Part shown: one piece after another, positions 36,141-44,427 of the stretch | Position numbering within the stretch: position 1 is the first letter of the stretch | Layout: each line of letters starts with the position of its first letter | From: JACKFB01 sp041389525 | Lineage (GTDB): Bacteria; Myxococcota_A; UBA9042; PHBI01; JACKFB01 | Direction of reading: 5' to 3' | Assembly: GCA_041389525.1 (NCBI GenBank) | Contig: JAWKRR010000032.1 | Location: 1 to 64,000 of the forward strand | Length of the DNA stretch: 64,000 bases | Position numbers and translations under genes: made by a program | Notes under the pieces: generated by a model | Seen by the model: the letters and a program-made list of their open reading frames with translations, nothing else | The model's database searches: none | What the model was told of the DNA's origin: nothing

Positions 36141-37451
36141 ATGAAGATCGCATTCGTCTATCCGGCCTTCGAGCGCCACGCCGAGGCCCACCCCGAGCTG
36201 CTCGAGTACGTGCCGTGCAACGAGTACCTCGGGCCGCCGTCCAACGGCATCGCCTCGGTCGCGGCCTGCACCCCCGAGGGCCACGAGGTCGTGTTCATCG
36301 ACGACCGGGTCACGCGCTTCGACCCGAGCGTCCACAAGGCCGACCTCTACGCGATGTCGTTCTTCACGCCGGCCGCCACGCGCGCCATGGAGATCGGCGA
36401 CCAGCTGCTGGCCCTCGGCAAGCCCGTCGTGGCCGGCGGCATCTTCCCGTCGATGATGCCCGACGAGGTGCAGCCCCACGTGACCTCGGTGGTGGTGGGC
36501 GAGGGCGAGCCGGTGTGGCCGGGGCTGCTCGCGGACGCCGCCGCCGGCCGGCTGAGAGCGCGCTACGTCTCCCCAGGCGCCGGCGAGCTGGGCGACTACC
36601 CGCCGCCGCGCCTCGACCTCTACCTGAACGCCGAGACCGACTGGCACCAGCCCGACGACTACCCGCTGCAACTGTCCCGCGGCTGCCCGCTGACCTGCAA
36701 CGCGTGCGTCCTGCCGTCCCAGATGGGCCGCATGATGCGCTGGCAGTCCGACGAGAACCTCATCTCGGCCATGACCCAGCTGACCGAGGCGGGCAAGCTC
36801 ATCTCGTTCACCGAAGACACCTCGGTGACCTTCGCGTACGGGGCGCGCCGCAAGTTCCGCCGCTTCCTCGACATGGTGCTGCGCCTGCAGGCCGAGGGGC
36901 TGCCGCTGAAGTTCAGCTACCTGGGCATCAGCATGCCGATGATCCTGCACCTGCCCGACGAGCTCTTCGCGGTCCTGCGCGCCACCGGAATGGACAGGTT
37001 TTACCTGGTCGGCGGCTTTGACCCCATCACGCGCAAGGCCTTCGGGCTCGGCGACGCGGCGGCGCTGGAGAAGGCCAAGGCGGCCATCGCGCGCTGCCAC
37101 GACTTCGGCATCAAGCCCTACGTCTCGTTTCTGATGGGCAACCCGGACGACGACGAGGGCACGTTCGAGCGCATGGTCCGCTTCGGCCTCGACACCGGCA
37201 TCGACCTGGCCGAGTTCTGCATCTCGACGCCGTACCCGGGCACGCCGCTGTGGCACGAGTACAGCGCGGAGGGCCGCATGCTGGGCCGCCCGTGGAAGTA
37301 CTTCAACGACGCCAACGTCACCTTCCGGCCCCACAAGATGACGCCCGAGCGGCTGTTGGAGGGCTACCTGTTCACGTGGCGAGAGTTCTACCGCGGCCGC
37401 CAGCAGGAGCTTGACCCCCGTGAGCATCTCCATCGCACCATCCAGTTCTGA
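36141..37451 (+). CDS. B12-binding-type radical SAM protein
   Basis: A 436-residue radical SAM enzyme. Residues 1-150 look like a cobalamin-binding type Rossmann domain (start M-K-I-A-F-V-Y-P-A, then G-G-I-F-P-S-M-M-P and V-V-G-E-G-E). The [4Fe-4S] triad is in S-R-G-C-P-L-T-C-N-A-C (C-x3-C-x2-C, about residues 176-186). Further motifs are S-F-T-E-D-T-S-V and a late barrel strand with S-F-L-M-G-N-P-D-D. Relatives include methyltransferases and ring-forming enzymes. Next to an acyl carrier protein it may methylate or rearrange an acyl chain; this is inference. No His ligand motif for B12 (D-x-H-x-x-G) was seen, so base-off binding would be needed. Confidence 0.87.
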   Translation: MKIAFVYPAFERHAEAHPELLEYVPCNEYLGPPSNGIASVAACTPEGHEVVFIDDRVTRFDPSVHKADLYAMSFFTPAATRAMEIGDQLLALGKPVVAGGIFPSMMPDEVQPHVTSVVVGEGEPVWPGLLADAAAGRLRARYVSPGAGELGDYPPPRLDLYLNAETDWHQPDDYPLQLSRGCPLTCNACVLPSQMGRMMRWQSDENLISAMTQLTEAGKLISFTEDTSVTFAYGARRKFRRFLDMVLRLQAEGLPLKFSYLGISMPMILHLPDELFAVLRATGMDRFYLVGGFDPITRKAFGLGDAAALEKAKAAIARCHDFGIKPYVSFLMGNPDDDEGTFERMVRFGLDTGIDLAEFCISTPYPGTPLWHEYSAEGRMLGRPWKYFNDANVTFRPHKMTPERLLEGYLFTWREFYRGRQQELDPREHLHRTIQF

Positions 37452-38964
37452 GCCCGACGCCGAGGTGCTCGGCATGGTCTTGGGCGCGTTCGGTCGCTGG
37501 GCCGACCGCGCCGTGGACCCGGCCGCCATCGAAGCCCACGGGAGCCTCCCCGGCCCGGTCGTCAGCGGCGCGGGCGCGCTGGGCCTCTACGGGCTGGCGG
37601 TTCCGGAGGCGTATGGCGGCGCGGGCTTCGGCCTGACCGCGACGGCGCGGGTCGTCGAGGAGGTCGCCACCCGCGACCGATCCTTGGCGACCAGCGTCGG
37701 GCTGCACAACGGCCTGGGGCTGCATCCGCTGGTGAACTACGGCTCTGACGCGCTCAAAGACGCCTACCTGCCGCGGCTCGCGGGCGGGATGGTGGCGTCC
37801 TTTGCCGCGACGGAGCCTGAGGCCGGCTCGCACATCGCCGGCCTCCGGACCACGGCCGAGCCCGACGGCCGCGGCGGGCTGGTCCTCAACGGCGACAAGG
37901 TCTTCGTGACCAACGGCGGGCTGGCCGGCGTGTTCACGGTGCTGGCGCGGACCCCAGGGCTCGGCGGTGCGCGGCGCGGGACCAGCCTGCTGCTGCTCGA
38001 CCGCGAGCAACCCGGCCTGCGCGTCGGGGCCGAGGAGCGGAAGCTGGGCATCAAGGCGTCCTCGACCACCACGCTGGTCTTCGAAGACGCGCCGGTCTCC
38101 GTCGACCGGGTCCTGGGCGTGGCAGGGCGGGGCATGGAGCAGATGCACCACGCGCTGACTTGGGGGCGCTCGCTGATGGCCGCCGGGGCGCTGGGCACGG
38201 CGCGGGCGGCCTACGCGATGGCGCAACGCCACGTGGCCGAGCGGCGGCAGTTCGGGCGCGCCATCGGCAGCTTCGGACAGGTGCGGCAGCGGATGGTGAG
38301 CGCGCGGGTGTCGCTGTGGACGACCGAGGCGGTGCTGCGCGCGGTCACGCGCCTGGGCGACGAGGGCGTCGACATCGGCTGGCACTCGGCCATCGCCAAG
38401 ATCGTCGCGTCGGAGGCGGCCTGGAGCGTCGTCGACGACGCGCTGCAGCTTCACGGCGGCAGCGGCTACATCGAGGACACAGGCGTCGCGCGGATGCTGC
38501 GCGACTGCCGAATCACGCGCATCTACGAGGGCGCCAACGACGTCCTGCGGATGCAGGTGGCTGGCCAGGCCTTCGCCAGCGGCTCGCCCGAGGCCGACCT
38601 AGCCGAGGTCACGGCGCCGCTGGGCGCGCGGGGCGGCGCGAGGCTGCGGCCGATGGCTGAGGACTACGACCGGGACGCCAAGCGGCTGCGCGCGGCCGTC
38701 GAGGCGTTGCGTGAGCGGTTCGGGCTGCGCGTGTTCGAGCATCAGGTGCTGCTGGCCGGGTTGGCCGACGCGCTCATCGCTCGCTACACGGCGCGGGCTG
38801 GCTTTCTTCGGGCCGCCGCGGCGCCGGAGGGCTCGCCCGAGCGGATGCTCCTGGAGTGCGCGTGGCCCGACCTGAGGCGTCGCTTCGACGAGGGGCTTCA
38901 GCGCAGCCTGGACGTGGACGCCGAGGAGCGGATCTACGCTGCCAGCGAGGCGGATCCTGGCTGA
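37420..38964 (+). CDS. Acyl-CoA dehydrogenase family protein
   Basis: A 514-residue flavoprotein. Typical motifs are G-L-Y-G-L-A-V-P-E-A-Y-G-G-A-G-F-G (about residue 50), F-A-A-T-E-P-E-A-G-S-H (about 130), V-F-V-T-N-G-G and the Q-F-G-R-A-I-G-S-F segment. The C-terminal dehydrogenase core has L-Q-L-H-G-G-S-G-Y-I-E-D and the catalytic glutamate in R-I-Y-E-G-A-N-D-V-L-R (about residue 372). An extra 130-residue C-terminal helical domain makes it VLCAD/ACAD9-like in length. The start is GTG 37420 (TTG 37411 possible), overlapping the radical SAM gene by about 30 bp. It may desaturate the chain on the acyl carrier protein. Confidence 0.87.
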   Translation: MSISIAPSSSEPDAEVLGMVLGAFGRWADRAVDPAAIEAHGSLPGPVVSGAGALGLYGLAVPEAYGGAGFGLTATARVVEEVATRDRSLATSVGLHNGLGLHPLVNYGSDALKDAYLPRLAGGMVASFAATEPEAGSHIAGLRTTAEPDGRGGLVLNGDKVFVTNGGLAGVFTVLARTPGLGGARRGTSLLLLDREQPGLRVGAEERKLGIKASSTTTLVFEDAPVSVDRVLGVAGRGMEQMHHALTWGRSLMAAGALGTARAAYAMAQRHVAERRQFGRAIGSFGQVRQRMVSARVSLWTTEAVLRAVTRLGDEGVDIGWHSAIAKIVASEAAWSVVDDALQLHGGSGYIEDTGVARMLRDCRITRIYEGANDVLRMQVAGQAFASGSPEADLAEVTAPLGARGGARLRPMAEDYDRDAKRLRAAVEALRERFGLRVFEHQVLLAGLADALIARYTARAGFLRAAAAPEGSPERMLLECAWPDLRRRFDEGLQRSLDVDAEERIYAASEADPG

Positions 38965-39010
38965 GAGAGGCGTCTGTGCGCGGCGGCTCCGCCCGCCCCG
39001 GAGCGTGACT

Positions 39011-39024
39011 GTGATCCAGATCAA
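39011..39024. promoter_or_regulatory. FNR-box-like site upstream of radical SAM gene
   Basis: GTGAT-CCAG-ATCAA matches the FNR/ANR consensus TTGAT-N4-ATCAA in nine of ten positions. It lies 136 bp before the start codon at 39160 and 47 bp after the preceding stop. An FNR-like regulator is encoded at 40129-40800 and a second box occurs at 43280. Confidence 0.65.
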
Positions 39025-39159
39025 GAACGCGAGGGCGCGCCCGAGCTACAGAGTGGAACAGCGCAGCGGACCGAGCAGCCCCTCCGGCGCGGACCGCCTG
39101 GGGAGACGCGGCGAGCGGTCGCGCGATCCAGTCCGGGAAACCACCTGCAAGGAGCGGTC

Positions 39160-40119
39160 ATGAGCACGAGTCCCGTCGAGACCTCGGCCCTGGAGACGGC
39201 GGCGGCGTCGGCGGTGGAGGGCGCGCGTCTGGACCTCAAGGTGGGGTACCGGTGCAACAACCGCTGCGTGTTCTGCGTGCAGGGTGACAAGCGCGACCAC
39301 ATCGCCGACCGCACGACCGACGAGCTGCGCGAGATCCTGGAGGCCAACCGCGGCCTGTCCGACGGCGTCGTGCTGACGGGCGGCGAGGTGACGATTCGCC
39401 CCGACCTGATCGAGCTGGTGGGCTACGCCAAGGAGCTTGGCTACCGCACGATTCAGGTGCAGACCAACGGCCGCCGGCTGTCCTACCTGCCCTTCGTGAA
39501 GGCGCTGGTCAGAGCTGGCGTGACCGAGATCGCGCCGGCCCTGCACGGGTCGACGCCGTCGGTGCACGACGCGCTGGTCCGCGCTCGCGGGGCCTTCGCC
39601 CAGGTGGTGGCGGGCATCCGGAACTGCCGGAGTCTGGGGCTGCCGGTCATCACGAACACCGTGGTCGTGCATGACAATTTCCGAGATCTTCCGGCCATCG
39701 TGGAGCTGCTGGCGCGGCTGGATGTGCAGCAGCTGCAGCTCGCCTACGTTCACCCGGCGGGCACCGCCGAGCAGTACTTCAACCTCGTGGTGGCGCGCTT
39801 CAGCGACGCGGTCCCCTTCGTGCACGACGCGCTGCGCGCGGCCGAGCGCGTCGGCCTGCCGGCGGTCACCGAGGCCATCCCGTACTGCTTCATGCAGGGC
39901 TTCGAGCGCCACGTCATCGAGGACCGCATCCCCCAGACGCGCATCGTCGAGGCGGGGATGACCATCGACGACTACACGGCCTATCGCTGGGAGGAGGGCA
40001 AGGCGAAGGGGCCGCCGTGCGCGCGGTGCACGTGGGTGGACCGCTGCGAGGGCCCCTGGCACGAGTACCCGCGGGAGTACGGCTGGAGCGAGTTCGAGCC
40101 CCGCACCGACGCGCCCTGA
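39160..40119 (+). CDS. Radical SAM protein with C-terminal CxxC(x)5CxG tail
   Basis: A 319-residue radical SAM enzyme, start ATG 39160 after an AAGGAG site. The cluster motif is Y-R-C-N-N-R-C-V-F-C (C-x3-C-x2-C, about residues 31-40). V-L-T-G-G-E-V-T-I is the SAM-binding G-G-E strand. The C-terminal tail C-A-R-C-T-W-V-D-R-C-E-G-P-W-H-E-Y-P then Y-G-W-S-E-F-E-P probably binds an auxiliary cluster. The same tail type ends the two radical SAM proteins at 40906 and 43324. Its product and substrate are unknown. An FNR-box-like site upstream suggests induction when oxygen is low. Confidence 0.88.
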   Translation: MSTSPVETSALETAAASAVEGARLDLKVGYRCNNRCVFCVQGDKRDHIADRTTDELREILEANRGLSDGVVLTGGEVTIRPDLIELVGYAKELGYRTIQVQTNGRRLSYLPFVKALVRAGVTEIAPALHGSTPSVHDALVRARGAFAQVVAGIRNCRSLGLPVITNTVVVHDNFRDLPAIVELLARLDVQQLQLAYVHPAGTAEQYFNLVVARFSDAVPFVHDALRAAERVGLPAVTEAIPYCFMQGFERHVIEDRIPQTRIVEAGMTIDDYTAYRWEEGKAKGPPCARCTWVDRCEGPWHEYPREYGWSEFEPRTDAP

Positions 40120-40128
40120 CGCCGCGGG

Positions 40129-40800
40129 TCAGGCTCGGGCGAGGAAGCGGATCCGGCGACCCTGGGTCTGCAGCGTCCCGGCGCGCTTGAGGCGCTGCAC
40201 GCACCGGGAGACCGTCTCCTGGGTCAGGGCGAGCAGCTCTCCCAGCTCGCGGCGATTCAGGGGCAGCCGCACCCACTCGCCGTCGTCGCCGGCCATGGCG
40301 CGCAGGGCGGTCTCGACGCGCTCCTGCGCCGGCATCGGGCCCAGCACCATGATGCGCTCGCGCAGCCCCATCATCTCGACCGCCAGCGCCCGGCACAGCG
40401 CGACCCCTTGGAGGCTCGTGGTGGCGAGGCGCGCTTCGGCTTCGGCGATGGGTACGCGGCAGACGCGGGCTGGCGTGAGAGCCTCCACCGAACACTGGTA
40501 GCGCCCGGAGACGAGCGCCTCGGTCCCGGTGACGTCGCCCGGCCCGAGCAGCCGCATCCCCTGGGCGCGGCCCTCCTCGGTGGTGCGGGTCTCGCACAGC
40601 GTGCCCTCGATCACGAGGAACACGGTGTCGGCGGTCTCGCCCTGCAGGTGCAGCATGCCTCGGCGGGGCAAGCGCAACTGCCCCTGGCGCGGGCGGCCAT
40701 CGCAGCTCCCGCACAGGTTCCGCAGCTCAAGCCCGCGGTCGCGCGCCGGGCAGCCCGTGGGGGCGGCGGTGGCTCGTCCGGTGGTCCACTCAACGGTCAC
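40129..40800 (-). CDS. FNR-like Crp/Fnr-family transcription regulator with candidate Fe-S cysteines
   Basis: A 223-residue regulator from GTG 40800, preceded by GGAGG. N-terminal cysteines C17, C30 and C33 (G-C-P-A-R then N-L-C-G-S-C) plus C114 in A-R-V-C-R-V-P-I, which lines up with FNR Cys122 (M-V-C-E-I-P), make an oxygen-sensing [4Fe-4S] cluster plausible. The cNMP-like beta-roll is residues about 40-130. The helix-turn-helix E-L-L-A-L-T-Q-E-T-V-S-R has the E-x-x-S-R pattern that reads TTGAT half-sites in FNR. It lies 9 bp from the convergent radical SAM gene and 105 bp downstream of the next radical SAM gene on its own strand. Confidence 0.85.
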   Translation of the reverse strand: MTVEWTTGRATAAPTGCPARDRGLELRNLCGSCDGRPRQGQLRLPRRGMLHLQGETADTVFLVIEGTLCETRTTEEGRAQGMRLLGPGDVTGTEALVSGRYQCSVEALTPARVCRVPIAEAEARLATTSLQGVALCRALAVEMMGLRERIMVLGPMPAQERVETALRAMAGDDGEWVRLPLNRRELGELLALTQETVSRCVQRLKRAGTLQTQGRRIRFLARA

Positions 40801-40905
40801 AGGGCACCTCCGTCGCGGCGGGACAAACTTAGCCCACGCCTGCGAGCCGGAGCAAGCGATCCACGGCGCCGCCGCCGCGATGGCCTCGCGGCGGCGGCGC
40901 CGTGG

Positions 40906-42765
40906 CTACGCGGTCGCCGCCTCGGCTGCCACGGCCGCGAGGAGCTCCGGCCCCGCGGGGTGCTGCTGCAGCTCCGCCAGCGCGACCGGGCGCAGCTCGT
41001 CCAGGCCAAAGCGCTGGGCGTACGCGGTGTAGACCTTTCCGGGGCAGACCTGGCTGAGGGCGCAGCGGTCCAGGTGGGGGCAGGGCGTGGTGGCGGCGGT
41101 GAAGGCTACCGGGCGACCGCCGCCCAGGCTGTGGGTGAAGCCGATGGTCTGGTAGTAGGTGCCCGATGGCTCGCGCTGTCGGCGCTGCAGCCGCTCCGGG
41201 GTCACCAGCGCGTGGCCTGTCGCGCGCTGGTGGGCCCAGGCGATGCAGGGGACGACCTCGCCCAGCGGGAGGTCCCCCAGGGCGGCCCAGCCCGCGGGGT
41301 AGAGCGCCTGGAGGGCCCGGCTCATCTGCACCGCGACCTGGTGGTAGCCGTCGCGGCGGCTGGACGTGTTCGGGAAGGGGAGGTGGACCTCCCACCAACG
41401 CCCGAGCGGGCGAACCAGGTCCGCCATCGCGCGGACGTCGCCCAGGTTCTCGCTGGTCAGGACCGTCGTGAAGATCAGCTCGCCTTGGCGCCCCTGCTCG
41501 CCGCCTTCGGAGCTGCCGCCGATCAGCTCGCGCAGGTTGCGCACCGCGCGCATCAGGGTCGCAAACGAGCCTGGCAGGCCCGTGACCGCGTCGTGCACCT
41601 CGGGACACGAGCCGTAGATCGGCACGTAGAAGCGGTATCGCCCGGGCAGGCTGCGCACCAGCCGCTCGGCGACGGCGCGATCGGCGGCGGGCAGGAAGGT
41701 GCTGAGGATGTGGAACTCCTCGAAGCCTTCGTGCCGCGCGACATCGAGCAGATCGAACACGAACGAGGCGCGCAGAGGCTCGAGTCCATTGACGCGCAGC
41801 ACGCGGGTGCCGCGCGCCGCGGCCGCCGCGAGGTCACGCTCGAGGGCGGCGATGTAGGCCGGGTCGCCGTCGATCGCCGGGTCGATCTCCTCGCGCACGG
41901 CGCAGAAGCTGCAGTGCTGGTAGCACGGGCCCGGCAGCGCCAGGTTGTGAGCCGACGGCACGCCACCCGCGGCGCCCTGGCCCGGGGCTCGCGGCGGCCC
42001 CTGAAAGCGCACCCGGCGGTCGCACGCCTCCAGGTGCAGGGTCAGCTCGGCCGCGAGCTGGCGGTGCAGTTCCGCGCGCTCGGGGTCGACGCCGCGCCCG
42101 AAAGGCAGGGTGTAGAGCACGTCGAACTGCTCGGTGCGGTGGGCGGCAGGACGGGAGTCGGCGCGCAGGCGGACCTTGATGCGCGGCTCCTCGTCGGAGG
42201 TCGGATGGGCGAACGCGACGGCGACCTCCTCGGGACCGAAGGGGTAGGCGTCGTCGAGGCGCCAGCCGTCGATCAGCTCGTGTCCGGGCGCCAGCGTGGG
42301 GGCCAGCCAGCGCATCAGCTCCTCGCAGCCGAAGGGGCGCAGCTCCAGCTCGTCGGCGGGTGGGGGCGGCTCGGCGTGGAGGGCGACCGGGACGGGGGGG
42401 CGGGCGAGCAGGTGCAGCATCGCGGCCGCAGCGCGCTTGACCTCGCTGGGGGTGTCCGCGTCGTCCAGGGACCAGGCGTCGGGCCGCTCGCGGTAGCCGG
42501 CGGCGTAGTCCGGCCCGCGCAGGACCGACGGTGGGGGATCGCCGCTGTAGGCGTGCCACTCGAGAAGAATCCGCGGGAGGCCGCGCGCGCCCAGCTCAAG
42601 CAGGACCGACTCCGGACCGATCCGGTCGATCGACTGCAGGTCCCAGTCGGGGGGCATCGCCGGGGCGAGTAGGGCGCGCGCGGCCCCGCGGATGGTGATG
42701 AGCGCGCTCGTGCGCGCCGAGGAGGGGCTGGAGGTCGTGGTGTGGTTCACGCGAACCGCCTGCAT
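40906..42765 (-). CDS. Large radical SAM protein with unique 270-residue N-terminal region
   Basis: A 619-residue protein. The radical SAM core begins near residue 280 with P-C-Y-Q-H-C-S-F-C (C-x3-C-x2-C) and continues with L-R-V-N-G-L-E-P-L where the G-G-E strand is expected. The end has C-P-H-L-D-R-C-A-L-S-Q-V-C-P-G-K-V-Y then F-G-L-D-E-L-R-P, the same Cys/Gly/Tyr/Glu-Pro tail as in the two neighbouring radical SAM proteins. The first 270 residues contain no recognised domain (W-H-A-Y-S-G-D-P and V-L-Y-T-L-P-F-G-R-G are the more conserved-looking parts). The gene starts 13 bp after the VOC gene, so the two are co-transcribed. Confidence 0.85.
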   Translation of the reverse strand: MQAVRVNHTTTSSPSSARTSALITIRGAARALLAPAMPPDWDLQSIDRIGPESVLLELGARGLPRILLEWHAYSGDPPPSVLRGPDYAAGYRERPDAWSLDDADTPSEVKRAAAAMLHLLARPPVPVALHAEPPPPADELELRPFGCEELMRWLAPTLAPGHELIDGWRLDDAYPFGPEEVAVAFAHPTSDEEPRIKVRLRADSRPAAHRTEQFDVLYTLPFGRGVDPERAELHRQLAAELTLHLEACDRRVRFQGPPRAPGQGAAGGVPSAHNLALPGPCYQHCSFCAVREEIDPAIDGDPAYIAALERDLAAAAARGTRVLRVNGLEPLRASFVFDLLDVARHEGFEEFHILSTFLPAADRAVAERLVRSLPGRYRFYVPIYGSCPEVHDAVTGLPGSFATLMRAVRNLRELIGGSSEGGEQGRQGELIFTTVLTSENLGDVRAMADLVRPLGRWWEVHLPFPNTSSRRDGYHQVAVQMSRALQALYPAGWAALGDLPLGEVVPCIAWAHQRATGHALVTPERLQRRQREPSGTYYQTIGFTHSLGGGRPVAFTAATTPCPHLDRCALSQVCPGKVYTAYAQRFGLDELRPVALAELQQHPAGPELLAAVAAEAATA

Positions 42766-42778
42766 CGGTGGCTTGGCA

Positions 42779-43222
42779 CTATCGGGACCCCGCGGCGGCC
42801 GTGACGAGCTCGAAGAAGCGGACCGGCGGCCCCAGGGGTGACTCGACCTCGAAGTAGCGGCCCCAGCTCACGTCTTGCACCGGGCCGATGCGGATCTCGT
42901 CGGCGTGGGCGCCGTCCGTCAGCAGCGCCACGCGGCGCTCCAGGCTCTCGCGCTGCGCTGACACGTCGGGGACCGCAGCGCAGAGGATGTGCCTCTGGCC
43001 GACGGCGGCCCCCTCGGCCGTCGCGAAACAGACCGGGCTCTGCTCGTGCTCGAGGATCGTCATGCGCCCGGCGTGTCCCAGGACGGGCCCGGGCGTGGAC
43101 TCGCGGAAGCCGAGCAGGGCGGAGTAGAAGTGGTGCGCCCGGTCGACGTCGTCGACGACGAAGAGGGGCATCAAGAGGCCCCGTTCCGGCTGCGCGCTGG
43201 CGCTCTCAATCGGCTTCGACAT
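42779..43222 (-). CDS. VOC (glyoxalase/bleomycin resistance) family protein
   Basis: A 147-residue vicinal-oxygen-chelate fold protein. It shows the usual repeats: P-L-F-V-V-D-D-V-D-R-A-H-H-F-Y-S near residue 18, I-L-C-A-A-V-P-D-V near 80 and W-G-R-Y-F-E-V-E-S-P-L-G at about 118-129 with a metal-ligand glutamate. The fold carries out isomerase, dioxygenase or binding roles; the reaction here is unknown. It is the first gene of a unit with the 619-residue radical SAM gene and lies 57 bp downstream of an FNR-box-like site. Confidence 0.82.
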   Translation of the reverse strand: MSKPIESASAQPERGLLMPLFVVDDVDRAHHFYSALLGFRESTPGPVLGHAGRMTILEHEQSPVCFATAEGAAVGQRHILCAAVPDVSAQRESLERRVALLTDGAHADEIRIGPVQDVSWGRYFEVESPLGPPVRFFELVTAAAGSR

Positions 43223-43279
43223 GGACCATCCCTGGTTGCGATGTCGCCCCGATGCTGAGCGCTCAGCACGCGGCGATCA

Positions 43280-43293
43280 TTGATCCAGGTCAT
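43280..43293. promoter_or_regulatory. FNR-box-like site upstream of the VOC/radical SAM unit
   Basis: TTGAT-CCAG-GTCAT, eight of ten consensus positions for TTGAT-N4-ATCAA, with the same CCAG core as the site at 39011. It is 58 bp before the VOC start on the minus strand, a suitable place for activation near -41.5. Confidence 0.6.
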
Positions 43294-43323
43294 GGTCCGC
43301 GACGATTCGGCCCCCCCGACGGG

Positions 43324-44304
43324 TCAGCGGGCTCCGAAGGGGCGAAACTCAGCGCCGCCGTAGCGCTCCAGGTAGGTGGTGGCGACGCCGGGGCAGCGGC
43401 TCAGCGCCGCGCAGCGACCGCAGCGCTGCAGGTAGGCGGAGAGCTGCGTCTCGATGTGCTGGATCGAGTACAGATCTCGGCCGCTGAGGTCGTCGAGATA
43501 GTGGGTCTCGCCGAACCCGGATCGGCCGCAATTTCCGCGCTTCGAGTCGCCCAAGACGCAGTTTGGGAAGGACTCGAGCTCCAGCGTGACGCCGAGGCTG
43601 GCGGCCTCGGCAACCAGCGCGCGGACGACGGCCGCCACGTCGCGGTAGCGCAGGTCGATGCCGGGCCAGCCGCCGCCCTTGCCGAGGGTGTCGGGGAACG
43701 CGTACTTCACGACGACCCGCGGCCCCAGCTCGTCCGCGCACCAGCGCAGGTGCCCGACGAGGTCGGCGAGGTTGGGTCGGCAGAGGACGCAGTTGATCAT
43801 CAGCTCGACCGGGCCCGAGCGCGCCGGGTCGGCGAGGTTGCGGATCCCCTGCACGGTCTCGTCAAAGCCGCGATCGCTGAGGCCGGAGATCTCCCTGGCT
43901 TGGTCGCGCCGGTGCGAGTGAAGCGACACGATGGCCCGCCGCAGCCCCAACTCCCGGGCGCGCGCGGCGAAGTCCGGGTCTGCGAAACGGCGCCCGTTGG
44001 TGTTGATGTCCCAGCGAACGCCGCGCTCCACGAGGGCCTCGACCACCGTCCAGAAGCCTGGATGAATCGTCGCCTCACCGCCGGTCACCACGACCGCGCG
44101 CAGGCCCTGCGCGGCGAGGAACTCGACCCGCCGCACCAGCTCGTCGGTCTCGTGGAAGAAGGCGCCCGGGCGGCCGCTGTTGCTGCACATCGGGCAGGCG
44201 TTGTTGCAGTGCTCACCCAGCCGAAACAGCGCCACGCTGCGCGGCGTCACCGGCTGGTCGGCGGGTCGCAGTTTGCGCAGGAGGATGGGCTTCGGGCCGC
44301 TCAT
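43324..44304 (-). CDS. Radical SAM protein with C-terminal CxxC(x)5CxG tail
   Basis: A 326-residue radical SAM protein from ATG 44304. The cluster motif is E-H-C-N-N-A-C-P-M-C (C-x3-C-x2-C, residues about 32-41), followed by V-V-T-G-G-E-A-T-I-H-P (SAM-binding G-G-E) and D-I-N-T-N-G-R-R. Near the end R-C-G-R-C-A-A-L-S-R-C-P-G-V with Y-G-G-A-E-F-R-P repeats the tail of the proteins at 39160 and 40906. N-terminal residues 1-20 match none of the other two. It is divergent from the ECF41 partner gene (about 120 bp to its start) and 101 bp before the VOC gene. Confidence 0.87.
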   Translation of the reverse strand: MSGPKPILLRKLRPADQPVTPRSVALFRLGEHCNNACPMCSNSGRPGAFFHETDELVRRVEFLAAQGLRAVVVTGGEATIHPGFWTVVEALVERGVRWDINTNGRRFADPDFAARARELGLRRAIVSLHSHRRDQAREISGLSDRGFDETVQGIRNLADPARSGPVELMINCVLCRPNLADLVGHLRWCADELGPRVVVKYAFPDTLGKGGGWPGIDLRYRDVAAVVRALVAEAASLGVTLELESFPNCVLGDSKRGNCGRSGFGETHYLDDLSGRDLYSIQHIETQLSAYLQRCGRCAALSRCPGVATTYLERYGGAEFRPFGAR

Positions 44305-44364
44305 GGCCCGACCGTAGCAGGGGTCGGTCGCCTCGGGAACGACTCGCTCGCGCCGCCGATTTCT

Positions 44365-44391
44365 TGTCACAGGCCGCGCCGCTGCCTCGTC
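44365..44391 (+). promoter_or_regulatory. ECF41-type promoter, TGTCACA-N16-CGTC
   Basis: TGTCACA at 44365-44371, 16 bases, then CGTC at 44388-44391. This equals the motif reported for ECF41 sigma factors, and an ECF41 gene lies in the operon that starts here. The promoter indicates direct autoregulation and fixes the transcript start near 44397, so the ATG at 44395 cannot be the used start codon. Confidence 0.85.
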
Positions 44392-44427
44392 TTCATGGTG
44401 CACACCGACCGCACCCCGGAGGACCTC

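Noticed and set aside
33209..38964. Polyketide or non-ribosomal peptide gene cluster
   Set aside because: There is an adenylating enzyme and a carrier protein but no ketosynthase, condensation or thioesterase domain in the window.
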